Shown here: positions 1 through 12,266 of the stretch, in pieces
How positions within the stretch are numbered: the first letter of the stretch is position 1
How the letters are laid out: each line of letters begins with the position of its first letter
Translations under genes and position numbers: made by a program
The notes under the pieces: model-generated
What the model was told of the DNA's origin: nothing
Seen by the model: only the letters and a program-made list of their open reading frames with translations
The model's database searches: none
Source: Turnera subulata
Lineage: Eukaryota; Streptophyta; Magnoliopsida; Malpighiales; Passifloraceae
DNA length: 64,000 bases
NCBI GenBank assembly: GCA_028386065.3
Contig: JAKUCV010007490.1
Span: forward strand, 1 to 64,000
Direction of reading: 5' to 3'

Positions 1-2440
1 GAGGCTGCGTCTGGCGGTAGGTAGGCGTTGTGTTTTTGTGGCGGTGGGTGTACGCTTGGTGGTTTGTGGTGGGTTGTTAGCAGTGTCCGGTGGTGGTTGG
101 TTGCTGGTTCGTTCTGGGTTGTTTCGACAGTTGAACTGCAGGCTCGGGTCTAAATGTTGGATAGGTCTGAGATGACGGTTGTGTGTGCTCGAATCTCATC
201 CTCCGATAAGGCTACTCAGTTTATTTTCGTGTTTGTTTTGAGTCCTTGTGTCTACTGTTTGTGTTATTGAATGTGGGTTGTGTTTTTCGGCATTGGCAGT
301 TTGTTGAGGTTTCCGGCGAGCGTGTACTGTTCCGACGAGGGTGACCGGAATCCGGCGAGAGCCAATTTTCCGGCGAAGGCTCGGGTTCTGCCAGCGGACT
401 ATATTTCTCGTTTTACGAGTGTTAGACGGTAATTGTCTATGATTTGTCTCGGTTATGTTATGTACTTAAATTTTGGAAATTATTTACCGAAATGCAGTTA
501 TATTTATACATTTAGAGAATTGCGGTTTACCGAGAGCGGAGAGTTAGAGTGTGTGGCCGGGGAGAACTTATCGACACGAATAGATCATAGGCCGATCAAC
601 TCTTGGGCTCGGAAACGACTTTAGGACGGTTTTAGGAAAAACCGAGCCCAGGCCCAATAATTTCAATTTGAAACCTAGGTTGTTCAAATGGACTTAAAGT
701 GATAGGCTTAAGACATAATCAAGGATAATTAAATTCACGGACATTAAGAACGGGCTCGAAGCCCAATTTCATAATCGGTAAATATGGACTTAAGGAAGTG
801 GGCCCTCGGCCCGGAAATTTGTGATTAAGGATTTAGTGGGCCTTAGGCCCGAGAATTTGTTAATTGACTTAAACCGATGAACCTTAGATCCCTAATCGTG
901 GGAGTTATGGAAGAGAAAATATCCTTTTGGACTTAGACCCAAAAATCTTATAATTGGATAGTTAGGGTCGGGAGATACTCGATTAGAGCATACCATTAGC
1001 ATACATACACGTTTTATTCCTAAAATTGGTTTAGTGATTATATTATGTGCCGGTATTCAGGCACGGGAGATACCTCGGGAGCTGTAGACTCAGACTCGGG
1101 AAGAAGTCATAATCTGCATTTTGAGGTGACATTACAAGTCTTTTTATATATGTTTTGTGAATGCATGTTGGTGTGGTTTGTTTGTTTACTTGCCTTGTTT
1201 GCTACATGCGATGAATGGAATTGTATACCTGCTTGTCTCACATGCCTAATTTCTATATGAAACACTGCTATGAAATATAACTTGTAAACTGCTTTGGTGA
1301 TAATGTATGGTTATGGGCCGCAGGCCCGGATGAAACAGGGACACATACAATTCACACTTCCCTGAAAGACAGAAAGTACCTCAACGGAAATGTAAAAACG
1401 TAATTAAGGATAAAATACTAAATTCTACTGTGTATCGGTTGGTAGACCCGAGGGAGGGTTGGGTACCCTCGGGTCACATTATGCTGTTTAGCATGCCCAG
1501 GGGATGTAGGTGCACCCCTGGAAGACTTGCACCGGTTAGGTGTGTCTGAGTGCACCCTCAGTTAGCTAGCGGCCACTCGAGATTTATCAGTGGTTTTTGG
1601 CCTCAGAATCTACCCCTTCTGAGGTTCGACATTTGGGTTTCACACCCTGATCTGATCAGATGCGCTACCGAGACTTGACTCACAGTAGAGGGCCCATAAT
1701 GATAAAAATAATAATCATAATAATTAAAATATCGCATCAAATCTAAATACTAAGAACAATAATACAATAAGATGTTTATGTGTTGGTGTGTGATTCTGAT
1801 TTGCTTGTATGCTGTACTTGTGCTCGTGAGCTACTCACCCTACGAGCATGACTTCACTTTCATGTATATTTAGACTTTTAATGATCACTGAGTAGGCGAC
1901 TCACATAATCGCCACCGTTGGTTTTCAGACTTTAGTTAGCGTGCAGTCTCACTTGTACCTTCGACTCGGAGTTCAGACACAGACACTTCAGCAGGTAGTT
2001 GTGCATTATCTCTCGGTGGGATCCATAGGGCCATATGCATGATATTTTCTATCTTGAGTATTATTATTATTTTCATCTTCCGCTGCATGTGAAATAACTC
2101 GAGATGTCATAAATATTTTATCTCTATATCGGCAGTTAGCCGGAGTTGATTTTGTGATATTATGTCGGCGTGATGCCGTGATGGCTTACTACTTGTTAAG
2201 CTGGGTGATCTCATTTACTTTTATGACATCTCGTTGCTAATACATTTACATGGAAAATGTTGTATGCCGAAGCATCGGTTTTTTGTACCCCGGGTTTCAA
2301 GAGTATTTTGGTAACTCTTTTTCATTTAAATATTTTATTTTTATTTGATTGGGGTACGGGCTTCCACATTTTTTGTCTAAGGGAAAGTCGAGATGATGTT
2401 GACAATGGGGCAAAAGCTGAGTTGGAGGGCCTAAACTCAA
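1..2440. repeat. Non-coding repeat DNA, probably LTR/UTR of a gypsy-type retroelement
   Basis: No convincing coding region is visible; the longest open frames are about 70 codons and resemble nothing. The text is rich in GGCCC/CCCGAG words (for example around 780-850 and 1440-1480) and has a stretch around 1810-2000 that reads like the 3' part of a plant gypsy LTR. It abuts a broken Ty3/gypsy pol that starts near 2440, so I infer it belongs to the same or a nested element. Neither LTR boundary nor target-site duplication could be found because the left end is outside the window. Confidence 0.35.
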
Positions 2441-4586
2441 ACGTTCATAGTTTGCATGACGGGAACACCCTATAACATGATCTTGGGTCGACCGTTCCTC
2501 GCAGACTTCGGTACGGCTTTGCACCATAATTACTTGACAATGAAATTTCCAACATCAGAAGGCACAACAGTGATTAGGGGCGAACAATTGATGGAAAGAA
2601 AGTTGACAGCACTGGATCATGCGGCGGCACCCTTGGGAATGGCGGGAGAAGAGGATACGAGTGGATCGTGGAAGGAGGCGTTAGTAATGGAGTCGGGGTT
2701 GAAGGAGGTAGCGTAGTCGGAGGAGACAGAGAAGATCCTAATTTAAAGGGAAGACCCGAGAAGCCACACTTTTCTGGGAATCCCGATTAGAGGAGCAAGA
2801 GGTGGAACGGTTACAAAAGTTTCTGGAGGAACACAAAGACGAGTTTGCCTGGACAGCTGCAGAGATGTCTGATATATCACCAGAGGTGGCTTTGCCGTAG
2901 GTTGAATGCGAAGATGGGGGCTAGGCCATTATTGCAAAAGAAGAGTAGATTTGCCCGAGAAAGAAGCCAGGCCATTGAGGAGGAGGTAACCAAATTGTTG
3001 AATGCAGGGCTAACCAGAGAAGTACAATACCCGGAGTGGTTGTCCAATGTGGTACTGGTAAAGAAGTCAAATGGCAAACGAAGGATGTGTGTAGACTTCA
3101 CAGACTTAAACAAAGCATGCCCACAAGATTGTTACTCATTACCAACCATTGACTAGCTGGTGGAGGCTGTATCAGGGTACGAGTACCTGAGCTCCCTAGA
3201 TCCTAACTCGGGATACCATCAGATCCCATTGCATGTGGAGGATCAGGAAAAAAAACATCTTTTATTACCGACAGGGCCATATACTGCTATGTAAAAATGC
3301 TTTTTGGATTGAAGAATGCTGGTGCCACGTATTAAAGAGTGGTAAATTTCATATTCGCACCCCTGTTGGGGAGGTGCATGGAAGCATATTTGGACGACAT
3401 CCTGGTAAAAAGTCATACCTTTGAGCAACACATCAAGGATTTAAATGACGTCTTTGAGATACTGCAGATGTACGGAATGAAGTTGAACCCCGCTAAATGC
3501 GCTTTCGGGGTTCAAAAAGCCAAATTTCTCGAGTATATGCTAAGCAAGGAGGGTGTAAGGCCAAATCCAGAGAAGATACAGACCATAATGGAGATGTAGC
3601 CACCAACAAAGGTTCGGGAGATACAGAAGCTGATAGGAAGGCTGGCAACATTACGGAGGTTCATTTCAAAATCAGCTGACAAGGAGCTTCCATTCTTTGA
3701 AACCCTAAGAGGAGCCAAGGGTTTTCGGTGGACGGAGGAATGCGGAAGAGCTTTTGATGGGTTAAAGAGATACCTAGCATAAGCTCCAGTAATGGCAAGC
3801 CCAAAGGTAGGGTAGGAGTTGTATCTATATTTGGGGGTGGCGGATGAGACTATGAGTTCGGTTTTGGTAAGGGAGGAGCAAGAAACTCAGCACTCGGTCT
3901 GTTACTCTAGCCAAGTTCTTCAGGGAGCAAAGGTGCGGTATCCAAAGATTGAGAAGCTAGCGTAGGCTGTGGTAATGTCAGCTAGGAAGATGAGCCAATA
4001 CTTTCAAGCACATAGGATCATTGTCATGACGGATCAGCCGCTACGAGCAATAATGCATAAGTCAGAAGCTGCCGAGAGGATGGTAAAATGGAATGTGGAG
4101 TTGAGTGAGTTCGACATTGAATTCAAGCTTAGAGCAGCGATTAAGGGGCAGCTGCTAGCGAACTTCCTTGCGGAAGGAGTGACGCCGGGGGAAGAGGACG
4201 GGAAGCAGGGAGACGTGGAGTAGAGGAGTTGGGCGTGTGGAAGCTATTTGTAGACGGAACTAGTAGTCAGGAAGGAGCAGGAGCTGGTATCCTTCTAAGA
4301 AGCCCGTATAGAGACAACCTTCAATATGCAATAAAATTGATGTTCCCCTCAAGAAACAATCAGGCGGAGTATGAGGCGCTTCTTGCAGGATTAAAACTTG
4401 CTCGGAGGATAAAAATGAAGCGTATGGAGATGTGTTTGAACTCTCAGCTGGTGGTTTCTCACATGACGGGAGCGTATAGGGTAAAAGACCCGAAGTTGTC
4501 GAAATACTCTCAAGTAGTAAGGGCTGTCATGAATGAAATGGAGGGGGCAGGGTGCAAGATAGAGTTTAACTATCTTGTACTGTGCT
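2440..4586 (+). pseudogene. Degenerate Ty3/gypsy pol relic (Tat lineage): protease end, reverse transcriptase, RNase H, second RNase H
   Basis: Frames on the plus strand give, in order: the end of an aspartic protease (motif PYNMILGRPFL near 2465-2500), a reverse transcriptase (RREVQYPEW-like segment, VDFTDLNKACPQD near 3090-3130, SLDPNSGYHQI near 3195-3230, YLDDILVKS near 3385-3410), a first RNase H (3960-4220) and a second RNase H domain (4229-4570). Order and the double RNase H are characteristic of the Tat clade (Ogre/Retand type). The reading frame is broken by many stops and shifts (for example after TID at 3156, after MEM at 3599, and at 3780), so it cannot make a protein. Integrase and gag are missing. 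The right edge abuts LRR-gene sequence at about 4587. Confidence 0.85.
4229..4570 (+). pseudogene. Second (archaeal-type) RNase H domain of the Tat relic
   Basis: A 119-codon open stretch begins KLFVDGTSSQEGAGAGI and continues NNQAEYEALLAGLKLA, the arrangement of the extra RNase H that Tat-clade gypsy elements carry between their own RNase H and integrase. The first acidic residue (VDG) and the E of QAEYEAL are present, and a later N-S-Q segment stands where a D-S-x motif is usual, so one catalytic acid appears lost. It is followed at once by non-element sequence, so the element is truncated here. Confidence 0.75.
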
Positions 4587-4680
4587 GAATCTAATTTAAG
4601 TATTTAACTATCCTTCCAGAGGGGATTGAGAGCACCGTGTGTTTAGAAGAACTTGCCTTCTGCAGATCCCAAATAATAGA
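4587..4680 (+). pseudogene. Scrap of NLR leucine-rich-repeat coding sequence
   Basis: About 75 bases closely match the LRR relic at 12617-12690 (the stretch coding for IPEGIESSLCLEEL there), with small indels and stops. It sits directly right of the Tat relic, so the Tat fragment either inserted in, or was joined by deletion to, an NLR pseudogene. Too short to translate usefully. Confidence 0.6.
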
Positions 4681-6231
4681 AAGTTTCAAACACCTTTTAT
4701 TTCCTTGTCTTTTCCTGTGCTTGTCTTTATTGAATTGTCTTCGTCTGTTCCTTGTTTTTTCTTTTTAAGTTTGGAAACTTTTCTTCTGCATGAAAAAAGG
4801 AAAAACTTTTCTGATTCTTTCACGCATATGAGTGATGATATTATTTCTGGGGTTCCACGAACCGTTTCACTAATAAGACCATCGTCTCATCGAGTTCGAA
4901 ATGAACTAGTAAAAAGAAAAAGGACCAGAAAAGATAAGGGTAGAAAATATGCGTGGCTTACGTTATAAAGGCATTGGAGTGGTGGGAGAAGTAATTTACC
5001 AACTACTTTAAGGATTGATTCAATAAATTTTATTAGCAATAAAACAGTCTTCATTGGCCATTGCGCTTGAAACATCAATTCAACCACCAATTGAAAAAGG
5101 ATGCATTTGATTCATACCTAGGTATGGCTAAAAAAATTTGATGATTTGCCCAAGATAACCTCTGTGCATAGGTCGGATTCATATGACTCAAATTGTAAAA
5201 AATTGTGTCTTCCAGTTGCAACGGAAACCAAAATCTATATCATGGGCAAGCCCACACATGAAATCATTTTGGTTGATTCCCAGAATACGGGAATTTTGGT
5301 TGATTCGTATTGATCAATCAAGTGCTTCTAATGAGAAGGAGGTCGTGAGGCTCATGGGATCAGGGAGCTTATTATTGAAGATGTAATCATATCTGGCCAA
5401 GCAAATGGACAAGAGTGCTTAATACTAAGTAAAGTCTTGGCTTGAGTGATGTGTGTTCGCTACATTGAACAACGAGCGACCAACGGCTATCGGATCCGAT
5501 CAACGGTTACCGGATCTGACATGCTGAAGGGCCGAAAGGACGGTGTCGCACATCTTTAGACCGGGTTTGGGGTGTTTTGGATTTTCTAAGAAAACTAAGC
5601 TAGGCTAAGTTACGCTAAAAAAGACATGATAAAGATATAAAACTACACTGCAGTAAGGAAAATAAAGATAAATTGAGTAATTGTAGTTTGATTGATCTTG
5701 GATCTCTTACAGGAATAATCAACACCCTTATATAGGCATTTAAAATCAACAAGACCCGTTACAAATTCTCCAAGATAAACCCCTTTAAAATTCAATCCAA
5801 AAACATTTTCCCCGAATCTCGAATTGATTTCAAACATATATCTGCTTCGATCTTGAACTTCAAATGTCGAATCCTTATCCAGATTAATTTCAAGATAAAA
5901 TCACTTCAACACGGTTATCGAAAATACTCCAAGGACCTTTGACACCTGGACCTCGATCCATCTATCATCGGGCAAGAGTGACCAAAAGTCAACCCACAGG
6001 TCATGGGGTGAGCAAAAGTCAACTCACAGATCATGGGAACCCAAAAAAAGACCTGTTCGTAGGAATCAATTACTTTTTCATTGAATAAAAACGATGCTTT
6101 ACTTACTCCACCAAAAAAAGCCCAAATAGAGATGGGACTATAGCACCAATCAATTACTTGAAAAAAAAAAATCAGAGATCAGTATCAATGGCTATTTTCT
6201 CTTCTACTCCGGCTGCATCTTCGTAGAATTG
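4681..6231. other. Intergenic, AT-rich; no gene recognised
   Basis: Open frames here (4639-4968 plus, 5183-5386 plus, 5643-5837 minus) are short, low in complexity or match nothing I recognise. Short repeated words occur, such as two near-copies of a CGGATC(C/T)GA-containing phrase at 5490-5520. The last five bases (6227-6231, AATTG) are the left target-site duplication of the chromovirus that follows. Confidence 0.5.
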
Positions 6232-6463
6232 TGTTACGTAAAAACCGTAACCGCAATAACAAATCAAGAACAAGAAGGTAAAAGGAATCCTAGCACTCGA
6301 GGAGAGACACCAGGCCGAGTCTTGTATTCACAATTGTTTTGAAAATCAGTAATGGTTCTGCTTACAAAAGACTATTTATGGGACTGAATACTAACTAATG
6401 AAACGACACTTCACTCACTAGTGAACCTGATACGACATCGCTTAATCAATTGGTGTCGTATCA
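6232..6463 (-). repeat. 3' LTR of the chromovirus
   Basis: 232 bp, the downstream LTR because the element reads on the minus strand. It starts (minus strand) TGATACGACA and contains the reverse complement of that decamer a short distance in, making a 10-bp stem. It differs from the other LTR near 6302 (G here, A in the partner) and near 6436 (C here, G in the partner, which breaks the stem there). Confidence 0.93.
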
Positions 6464-6478
6464 ACACCCGCTCCTTAA
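6464..6478 (-). other. Polypurine tract of the chromovirus
   Basis: Directly before the 3' LTR the minus strand reads AAGGAGCGGGTGT, a purine-rich tract in the position that primes plus-strand synthesis. Confidence 0.55.
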
Positions 6479-6642
6479 AAACTCAGGCTAAATCTAATAC
6501 AATTTCCAAGTAGTAATCTGCAGAATTGTCTGCAACTACCAACAGAAGCACAAATGTAATCTGCAGAATTGTTTGCAACTACCACAAATTCACAAATGCA
6601 AGATATTCCCTACCACTAGTTCAAGACATATACAAGAACCAT

Positions 6643-9600
6643 TTAGTTTGGAATAAAATCTGGAAATTTCCTTTGAATTTCTTCTGCAAACTCCCATGAA
6701 GCATCAGCAGGAGATGCTCCACTCCAATGAACCAACCACTTAGTAACTGTGCGATTGCCCCTACGATATGGCTTTCTTTCCAGAATTGCAACAGGAGACC
6801 TTTCAACTTCAACATCAAACACAGGTACGGAATTTGCAGCAGCTAAAACAGGACCTGGTGCCCATTTAAGTTGAGAAACATGGAATACATTATGCACTTG
6901 AGAATCGGGCGGTAATTCCAATTTATAAGCCACTTCACCAACTTTCTCTATGACTTTGTATGGGCCAAACCACCGTGGAGACAACTTCATATTCACTCTT
7001 CGCTGCACTGATTGCTGCCTATAAGGTTGCAACTTCAAGAAAACCCAATCACCAACATCGAAAACCCTCTCACTACGGTTCCTATCAGCCTGCTGCTTCA
7101 TACGGTTTTGTGCCTTCAAAAGTTGTTGTTTCAAAACTGCAATGGTCTCTTCTCGGTCTAAAAGCTCCCTATCAACAGCTTCAACATCAGAATTGCCAGG
7201 TAAATAAGGTATATGGACCGGAGGAGCAACACCATATAGTGCCTGAAAAGGAGAGCACTGGAGAGTAGAATGATATGTAGTATTGTACCACCATTCAGAT
7301 AGTGGAAGCCACTTAGTCCATGACTTCGGTTTAGAACCTGTAGCACATCTCAAGTATTGCTCTAAACACCGATTAACAACCTCCGTTTGTCCGTCAGTTT
7401 GGGGATGATATGCTGAAGAATAACGCAAATCCACACCCTGTACCCGAAACAGCTCACACCAAAAGTTACTCAAAAAAACCGGGTCGCGATCGGACACAAC
7501 CACCTTAGGCAGACCATGGAGCTTAACCACATTGTCCATAAACAATTGGGCCACCAAAGAGGCAGAGTACGGGTGAGGTAAAGCAACAAAATGAGCATAT
7601 TTTGTTAGTCGATCGACTACCACCATAATAACTTGTTTCCCTTCAGATTTTGGCAAGCCCTCAACAAAATCCATAGTAATATGAGTAAAAATAGAATCTG
7701 GAATAGGTAATGGTTGCAGCAACCCAGGAGCAGCAACCCTTTCATATTTGTTTTGCTGGCATACTACACAATTCCGCACAAATTCCCGCACCTGCTTGTC
7801 CAACCCCTTCCAATAAAGCAAGGAACGAATTCTTTTAACCGTAGGAGTGACACCCGAATGTCCCCCCCAAGAGCTGGAATGAAACAACTCAATAATTCGC
7901 AGCTGCAAAGACACATCGCCACCAACAACTAACTTGCCTTTACGTCGAAATAAGCCATTCTTCCATGAATATTTTCCCCCTTGAGGAGGGCTGGTCAATT
8001 GCAGCTCCTGAATCTTGGTCTGCACTTTAGAATCTGAAGTCCAACTAGCTTTAATTTCTTGCAACAATGCTGAATCAAGATCAGCCACCAGCATAGAATA
8101 GATTTCAGAACTAGACATCCTGGATAACGCATCCGCAGCAACGTTTTCATGCCCTGACTTGTAACAAATTTCATAATCCATTGCTAGAAGTTTAGCCAAC
8201 CATGTAGATTGACTAACTGTAGTTAAACGTTGCTCCAAAAGATACTTAAGGCTGCGATGGTCTGTGTGAATTATAAAATGACGGTCTAAGAGATACTGCT
8301 GCCACTTCTCTACTGCAAACAATATAGCCAATAACTCCTTCTCATAAACAGATAAAGCCTGATGTTTAGCTGAAAGGGTGCGACTCGCATAGGCAATTGG
8401 ATGCCCCTGTTGCATTAAAACTGCTCCAATACCAGTTCCTGAAGCATCCGTTTCAATCACAAATGGCTCGTTAAAGTTGGGAAGAGCTAAAACAGGTGCA
8501 GAAACTAGAGCATGCTTCAACTTATCAAAAGCATTTTGTGCAACAGAATCCCACTCAAAGTTGTCCACCTTGGTAAGATCATTCAGGGGTTGGGCAATAC
8601 TACCAAAGTGCTTAATAAAGCGCCTGTAATACCCAGCCAAACCCAAAAAACCACGCACATGTTTAAGTGTTTGTGGAATTGGCCAATCTACAATTGCTGA
8701 AATCTTTTTAGGATCTGTTTCTACCCCATCTGCAGAAATATAGTGGCCAAGATATTCAACCCTCCTTGTTCCAAAAACACACTTACTTAGCTTCAGAAAC
8801 AAAGCATGAGCTCGCAAAATATCGAAAACTAGCTGCAAGTGATGCAAATGCTCCTCTATAGACTTGCTGTAAACCAAAATATCATCAAAAAATACCAAGA
8901 CAAACTTCCGGAGAAAGGCTCGGAATATCTTATTCATCAAACTCTGAAAAGTGGCAGGAGCATTTGTCAACCCAAAAGGCATGGCCAAGAACTCCCAGTG
9001 GCCATGATGACTCCTAAAAGCTGTCTTATGGACATCCTCATCAGCCATCCGTATTTGGTGATAACCAGACCGCAAATCCAATTTAGAAAACACCTTGGCA
9101 CCGTGAAGTTCATCAATCAACTCGTCAATAACAGGGATAGGGAACCTATCTTTGATCGTCTTACTGTTTAAGGTGCGATAGTCAATACACATTCGCCATG
9201 TCCCGTCTTTCTTTTTCACCATAACAATTGGAGATGCAAAAGGGCTATTACTTGGTTGTATAATGCCATTAGCCAACAATTCATCAATCATTTGCTCAAT
9301 AGCATCTTTTTGGATCGTGGAATGTTTATATGGCCGTAGATTAATGGGAGAGGTTCCATCAACCAATGTAATCTTATGCTCATGGCCACGAGAAGGCGGT
9401 AAGGACTTAGGTGCTTCAAAGAGATCCTTATACTGCTCCAACAAAGGCTGCAAGCTTTGCACTGCTTCAGGAATTAAATTTGGAGTGTCAACTGGAAGAG
9501 GAGCATGAGCCATCATGATACTGCAACATTGCATCGGCACTAAATCATCAACATTCTGCAAAACTTTCTCCAATTGTATAGCATCAATTTCTGATAACTT

Positions 9601-11508
9601 GGAATCCGGTATCCCATATAAAATCACCTTCTCATTCCCTTTCCAATATGTGACCTGCAACTTTGAAAAGCTCCACAACAAATCCCCTAATGACTCCATC
9701 CAATCAGTGCCAAGAACCATATCATAACCGCCAATATCCACAATGAATACATCAAATATATAGTGTTGTCCAGCCAATTTCCATGAAAAACCTTGACAAA
9801 TAGAATCACAAGTCAAGAGAGTACCTCCAGGAATGGTCACAGACTGTGAAGGAATGGGAGTCAAAACACAACCCAACCTCTCTGCTGTTCGACGATCCAA
9901 AAAAGTACTGGAAGCACCAGTGTCCAACAAGGCAAACAACATCTTATTATCACAAGAAATGCGCAACCGCATCCTCTTTCCCCCGACTGAACCTGACAAA
10001 GCAAATGCCGACATCTTCTGGGTAAATTCTTCAAGTTCTCCACTGTCCACAGGGTGCACTGAATAGAGAACTTGATCTCCCTCTAACTCCACATCCAGAA
10101 TGGAATCCTCACCACCAACCTGGACTAAGAAAAATTGTCGTTGTTTGCATCGATGGCCAGGTGTGTAAGTATCCTTACAATAATAACATAGTCCCTTTTT
10201 TCGCAACTCTTCTCTCTCTTTGACATCAACTTTAGGGCCAACTTGAACAGGGTTCTTAGTGGTAAGTAGCCTAGAAGAATTAGAAGGCTTAGAAGTGGTC
10301 ACTGGAGCTGTAGGCAGCAAAGAACGACCATTAGCACCTGCAAAGGATTGCGAAGGGAAAGCACCAAGAGAAGCTGAAGGCGCCAATGGCGGAGAAGCCA
10401 AAAGTGGAGAAACACCACCATAACCCAAGGCTTCGTAAGTTTTAGCAATACTGTACGCTTCTCGAACATTTCGTGGTCGCCATAATCGCACATGTAGTGC
10501 TATATTAGGAATCAAGCCACGTAGAAAAGCAGTAAGAGCAACTTCTGGAGCAACTTGGACACGAGAAAGCAAGGCATCAAACCTCTCCAAATAAGAATCC
10601 ACAGTGCCATCTTGCTTTAACTCCATTAGTGCAGCCAATGGATCATCAAAAGCATTACCCCCAAATCGTTCAGCTATAGCAGAAGCAAATTCTGACCAAG
10701 TAACTGGGAAACGATTATCCCGATTCCGAAGAAATCCATGATACCAAGATAAAGCAGGCCCTACAAGGTGACGAATAGATAACCAAACACGCTGATCATC
10801 AGGCAAAGGATCCACATCAAAGTAATTGTAACAACGATAAAACCAATCTTGCATTCCCGTACCATCAAACACAGGAAACCCCAGCCCACTATAAGCAGAA
10901 GTACGACCAAAATTCACAGCATAATCAGAATGTAAGGGAAGTGGGTCAGAAGGTATAGTACCAAGTGAACCAGAGTAAGGCGCCGGAATACGTACCGGAG
11001 GTACAGAAGAAGAAGTAGCCACTCCAGAAGGAAACAACGGCACAGAAGAAGGTAGCGCCCCCGAAGACAAGGGTGGAGGAAGGGACGGATGAGATGGTGC
11101 CTCCGTGAAGACAGATTGAAGTGGCGACGGAAGTGGCATAGAATACTGACCTATCTGAAACGGAAAACCAGAGATTGGATCTGAAACCCCCACATTAGAA
11201 GGAGGAACCGGTGGTGGAATTGAAGCCAGAGAAGAAAATGGGCCTGAACTCATCACTGTCGAAGAATCAGCAATCGTCACACCAAGAGCCGGTGGAGCAA
11301 CTGAGCTTGTGACCACCACACTCGGCGGTGGCGGTGGTACCGAAGTGAGCAATCGATCAAGCTTACCGGACAGAGAATCCACCGTGGATTGAAGTTTCTT
11401 CTCGTTATCCATCATCTGATTCTGTAACTGCTCAAATCGTTGATCCGCCGCCGTCGATTGGGACTTCAACGCCTCCTCAACGAACTTGCGAACGTCGGCG
11501 TTCACCAT
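6643..11508 (-). CDS. Gag-Pol polyprotein of the Reina-like chromovirus
   Basis: One uninterrupted frame of about 1620 codons. Counting from the ATG at 11520: retrotransposon gag domain about 225-330, a CCHC knuckle ([14 protein letters not shown]) near 445, aspartic protease with LLDTGASS near 530, reverse transcriptase about 740-910 with MCIDYRTLN and the FFDD active site near 878, RNase H from about 1015 (ETDASGTG), integrase with an H-H-C-C zinc motif around 1225-1250 and the D,D,E core (MDFVEG, SDRDPVF, DGQTE) at about 1285-1375, and a chromodomain-like tail ([10 protein letters not shown]) in the last 35 residues. I prefer the ATG at 11508, four codons in, because a related element at 52046 starts with the same MVNADVR. 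All catalytic motifs look intact. The single frame means gag and pol are translated together and cut by the protease. Confidence 0.93.
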   Translation of the reverse strand: MVNADVRKFVEEALKSQSTAADQRFEQLQNQMMDNEKKLQSTVDSLSGKLDRLLTSVPPPPPSVVVTSSVAPPALGVTIADSSTVMSSGPFSSLASIPPPVPPSNVGVSDPISGFPFQIGQYSMPLPSPLQSVFTEAPSHPSLPPPLSSGALPSSVPLFPSGVATSSSVPPVRIPAPYSGSLGTIPSDPLPLHSDYAVNFGRTSAYSGLGFPVFDGTGMQDWFYRCYNYFDVDPLPDDQRVWLSIRHLVGPALSWYHGFLRNRDNRFPVTWSEFASAIAERFGGNAFDDPLAALMELKQDGTVDSYLERFDALLSRVQVAPEVALTAFLRGLIPNIALHVRLWRPRNVREAYSIAKTYEALGYGGVSPLLASPPLAPSASLGAFPSQSFAGANGRSLLPTAPVTTSKPSNSSRLLTTKNPVQVGPKVDVKEREELRKKGLCYYCKDTYTPGHRCKQRQFFLVQVGGEDSILDVELEGDQVLYSVHPVDSGELEEFTQKMSAFALSGSVGGKRMRLRISCDNKMLFALLDTGASSTFLDRRTAERLGCVLTPIPSQSVTIPGGTLLTCDSICQGFSWKLAGQHYIFDVFIVDIGGYDMVLGTDWMESLGDLLWSFSKLQVTYWKGNEKVILYGIPDSKLSEIDAIQLEKVLQNVDDLVPMQCCSIMMAHAPLPVDTPNLIPEAVQSLQPLLEQYKDLFEAPKSLPPSRGHEHKITLVDGTSPINLRPYKHSTIQKDAIEQMIDELLANGIIQPSNSPFASPIVMVKKKDGTWRMCIDYRTLNSKTIKDRFPIPVIDELIDELHGAKVFSKLDLRSGYHQIRMADEDVHKTAFRSHHGHWEFLAMPFGLTNAPATFQSLMNKIFRAFLRKFVLVFFDDILVYSKSIEEHLHHLQLVFDILRAHALFLKLSKCVFGTRRVEYLGHYISADGVETDPKKISAIVDWPIPQTLKHVRGFLGLAGYYRRFIKHFGSIAQPLNDLTKVDNFEWDSVAQNAFDKLKHALVSAPVLALPNFNEPFVIETDASGTGIGAVLMQQGHPIAYASRTLSAKHQALSVYEKELLAILFAVEKWQQYLLDRHFIIHTDHRSLKYLLEQRLTTVSQSTWLAKLLAMDYEICYKSGHENVAADALSRMSSSEIYSMLVADLDSALLQEIKASWTSDSKVQTKIQELQLTSPPQGGKYSWKNGLFRRKGKLVVGGDVSLQLRIIELFHSSSWGGHSGVTPTVKRIRSLLYWKGLDKQVREFVRNCVVCQQNKYERVAAPGLLQPLPIPDSIFTHITMDFVEGLPKSEGKQVIMVVVDRLTKYAHFVALPHPYSASLVAQLFMDNVVKLHGLPKVVVSDRDPVFLSNFWCELFRVQGVDLRYSSAYHPQTDGQTEVVNRCLEQYLRCATGSKPKSWTKWLPLSEWWYNTTYHSTLQCSPFQALYGVAPPVHIPYLPGNSDVEAVDRELLDREETIAVLKQQLLKAQNRMKQQADRNRSERVFDVGDWVFLKLQPYRQQSVQRRVNMKLSPRWFGPYKVIEKVGEVAYKLELPPDSQVHNVFHVSQLKWAPGPVLAAANSVPVFDVEVERSPVAILERKPYRRGNRTVTKWLVHWSGASPADASWEFAEEIQRKFPDFIPN

Positions 11509-11538
11509 CGTAACCACCACGAATGGCGTGGGTTAAAG

Positions 11539-11552
11539 AACAGACGGCGCCA
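11539..11552 (-). other. Primer binding site of the chromovirus
   Basis: One base inside the 5' LTR the minus strand reads TGGCGCCGTCTGTT. TGGCGCC is a recognised start for tRNA-primed PBS sequences in plant gypsy elements. The tRNA species is not clear to me; it is not the initiator-Met type. Confidence 0.6.
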
Positions 11553-11553
11553 C

Positions 11554-11785
11554 TGTTACGTAAAAACCGTAACCGCAATAACAAATCAAGAACAAGAAGG
11601 TAAAAGGAATCCTAGCACTCAAGGAGAGACACCAGGCCGAGTCTTGTATTCACAATTGTTTTGAAAATCAGTAATGGTTCTGCTTACAAAAGACTATTTA
11701 TGGGACTGAATACTAACTAATGAAACGACACTTCACTCACTAGTGAACCTGATACGAGATCGCTTAATCAATTGGTGTCGTATCA
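11554..11785 (-). repeat. 5' LTR of the chromovirus
   Basis: 232 bp, upstream LTR on the minus strand, next to the primer binding site. It presumably holds the promoter; I see no strong TATA box. It carries the same terminal stem-loop as its partner with one stem base changed. Confidence 0.93.
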
Positions 11786-11790
11786 AATTG

Positions 11791-12148
11791 GGGAGCTTCT
11801 CTTAAAAAACCTAGAAATTGGAACGCGTTGAAAATTTTTGATTGATATAGGATAACTTCTTTTTTTTTTTTAAATGGAAATTGATATAGGACAATCAATT
11901 GGGCGGTTAGGGATTTTTGGCGTCAACAGGGTCGAAGCCAATTAGGGCAACAGTAAAATTCGTAAAGAATATAAATACTATTCTTTTCTCTCATTTTCTT
12001 CACTCTACTCACAACATGATCTCCAAGCGGCCGATCTCTCCCTCCCTCCCTCTATCTCTCGTGGCCTCAAAAGTTTCTGTATGGTTGTGCTCTGAGTAAC
12101 AATATGGAGTTGGTAGGTATTACACAAACCAAATTGGAAAGAAGTAAT
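11791..12148 (+). promoter_or_regulatory. Possible upstream/leader region of the NLR relic
   Basis: AT-rich DNA with a TATA-like ATAAATAC near 11970, then a pyrimidine-rich leader (CTCTCCCTCC-type text at 12030-12060). A short ORF (ATG at 12017) runs 28 codons to a stop. It could be the old promoter of the NLR pseudogene that follows. No functional evidence is visible. Confidence 0.25.
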
Positions 12149-12266
12149 CTTCGAGATGTTTGTATCCCTTATATCCAAGTGCCCTGAATGGATTGAAGAA
12201 TTTGCGTCACCTGGATATAAGGGATATTCAGGGCACCTGGATATAAGGGATACAAGGATCTCGAAG
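12149..12266. repeat. 41-bp inverted repeat built from LRR coding sequence (hairpin)
   Basis: The arm 12149-12189 is the reverse complement of 12226-12266 with three mismatches; the loop is 36 bases. The right arm codes in frame for the LRR stretch HLDIRDTRISK of the pseudogene, and part of the same text is repeated directly inside the loop (12209-12227 versus 12236-12254). A transcript across it would fold into a long, nearly perfect hairpin. Confidence 0.85.

Larger units (their letters stand above)
6232..11785 (-). mobile_element. Complete Ty3/gypsy chromovirus (Reina-like), minus strand, 5554 bp
   Basis: Two 232-bp direct repeats (6232-6463 and 11554-11785) both begin TG and end CA in the element's orientation and differ at two positions by my count. 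The flanks carry a perfect 5-bp target duplication, AATTG at 6227-6231 and 11786-11790. One polyprotein ORF fills the interior and a primer binding site and purine tract lie where expected. Short LTRs, a total length near 5.5 kb and a C-terminal chromodomain fit the Reina lineage of chromoviruses; the lineage call is from domain content, not from a tree. The low LTR divergence implies a recent insertion and the element may still be autonomous. Confidence 0.93.
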
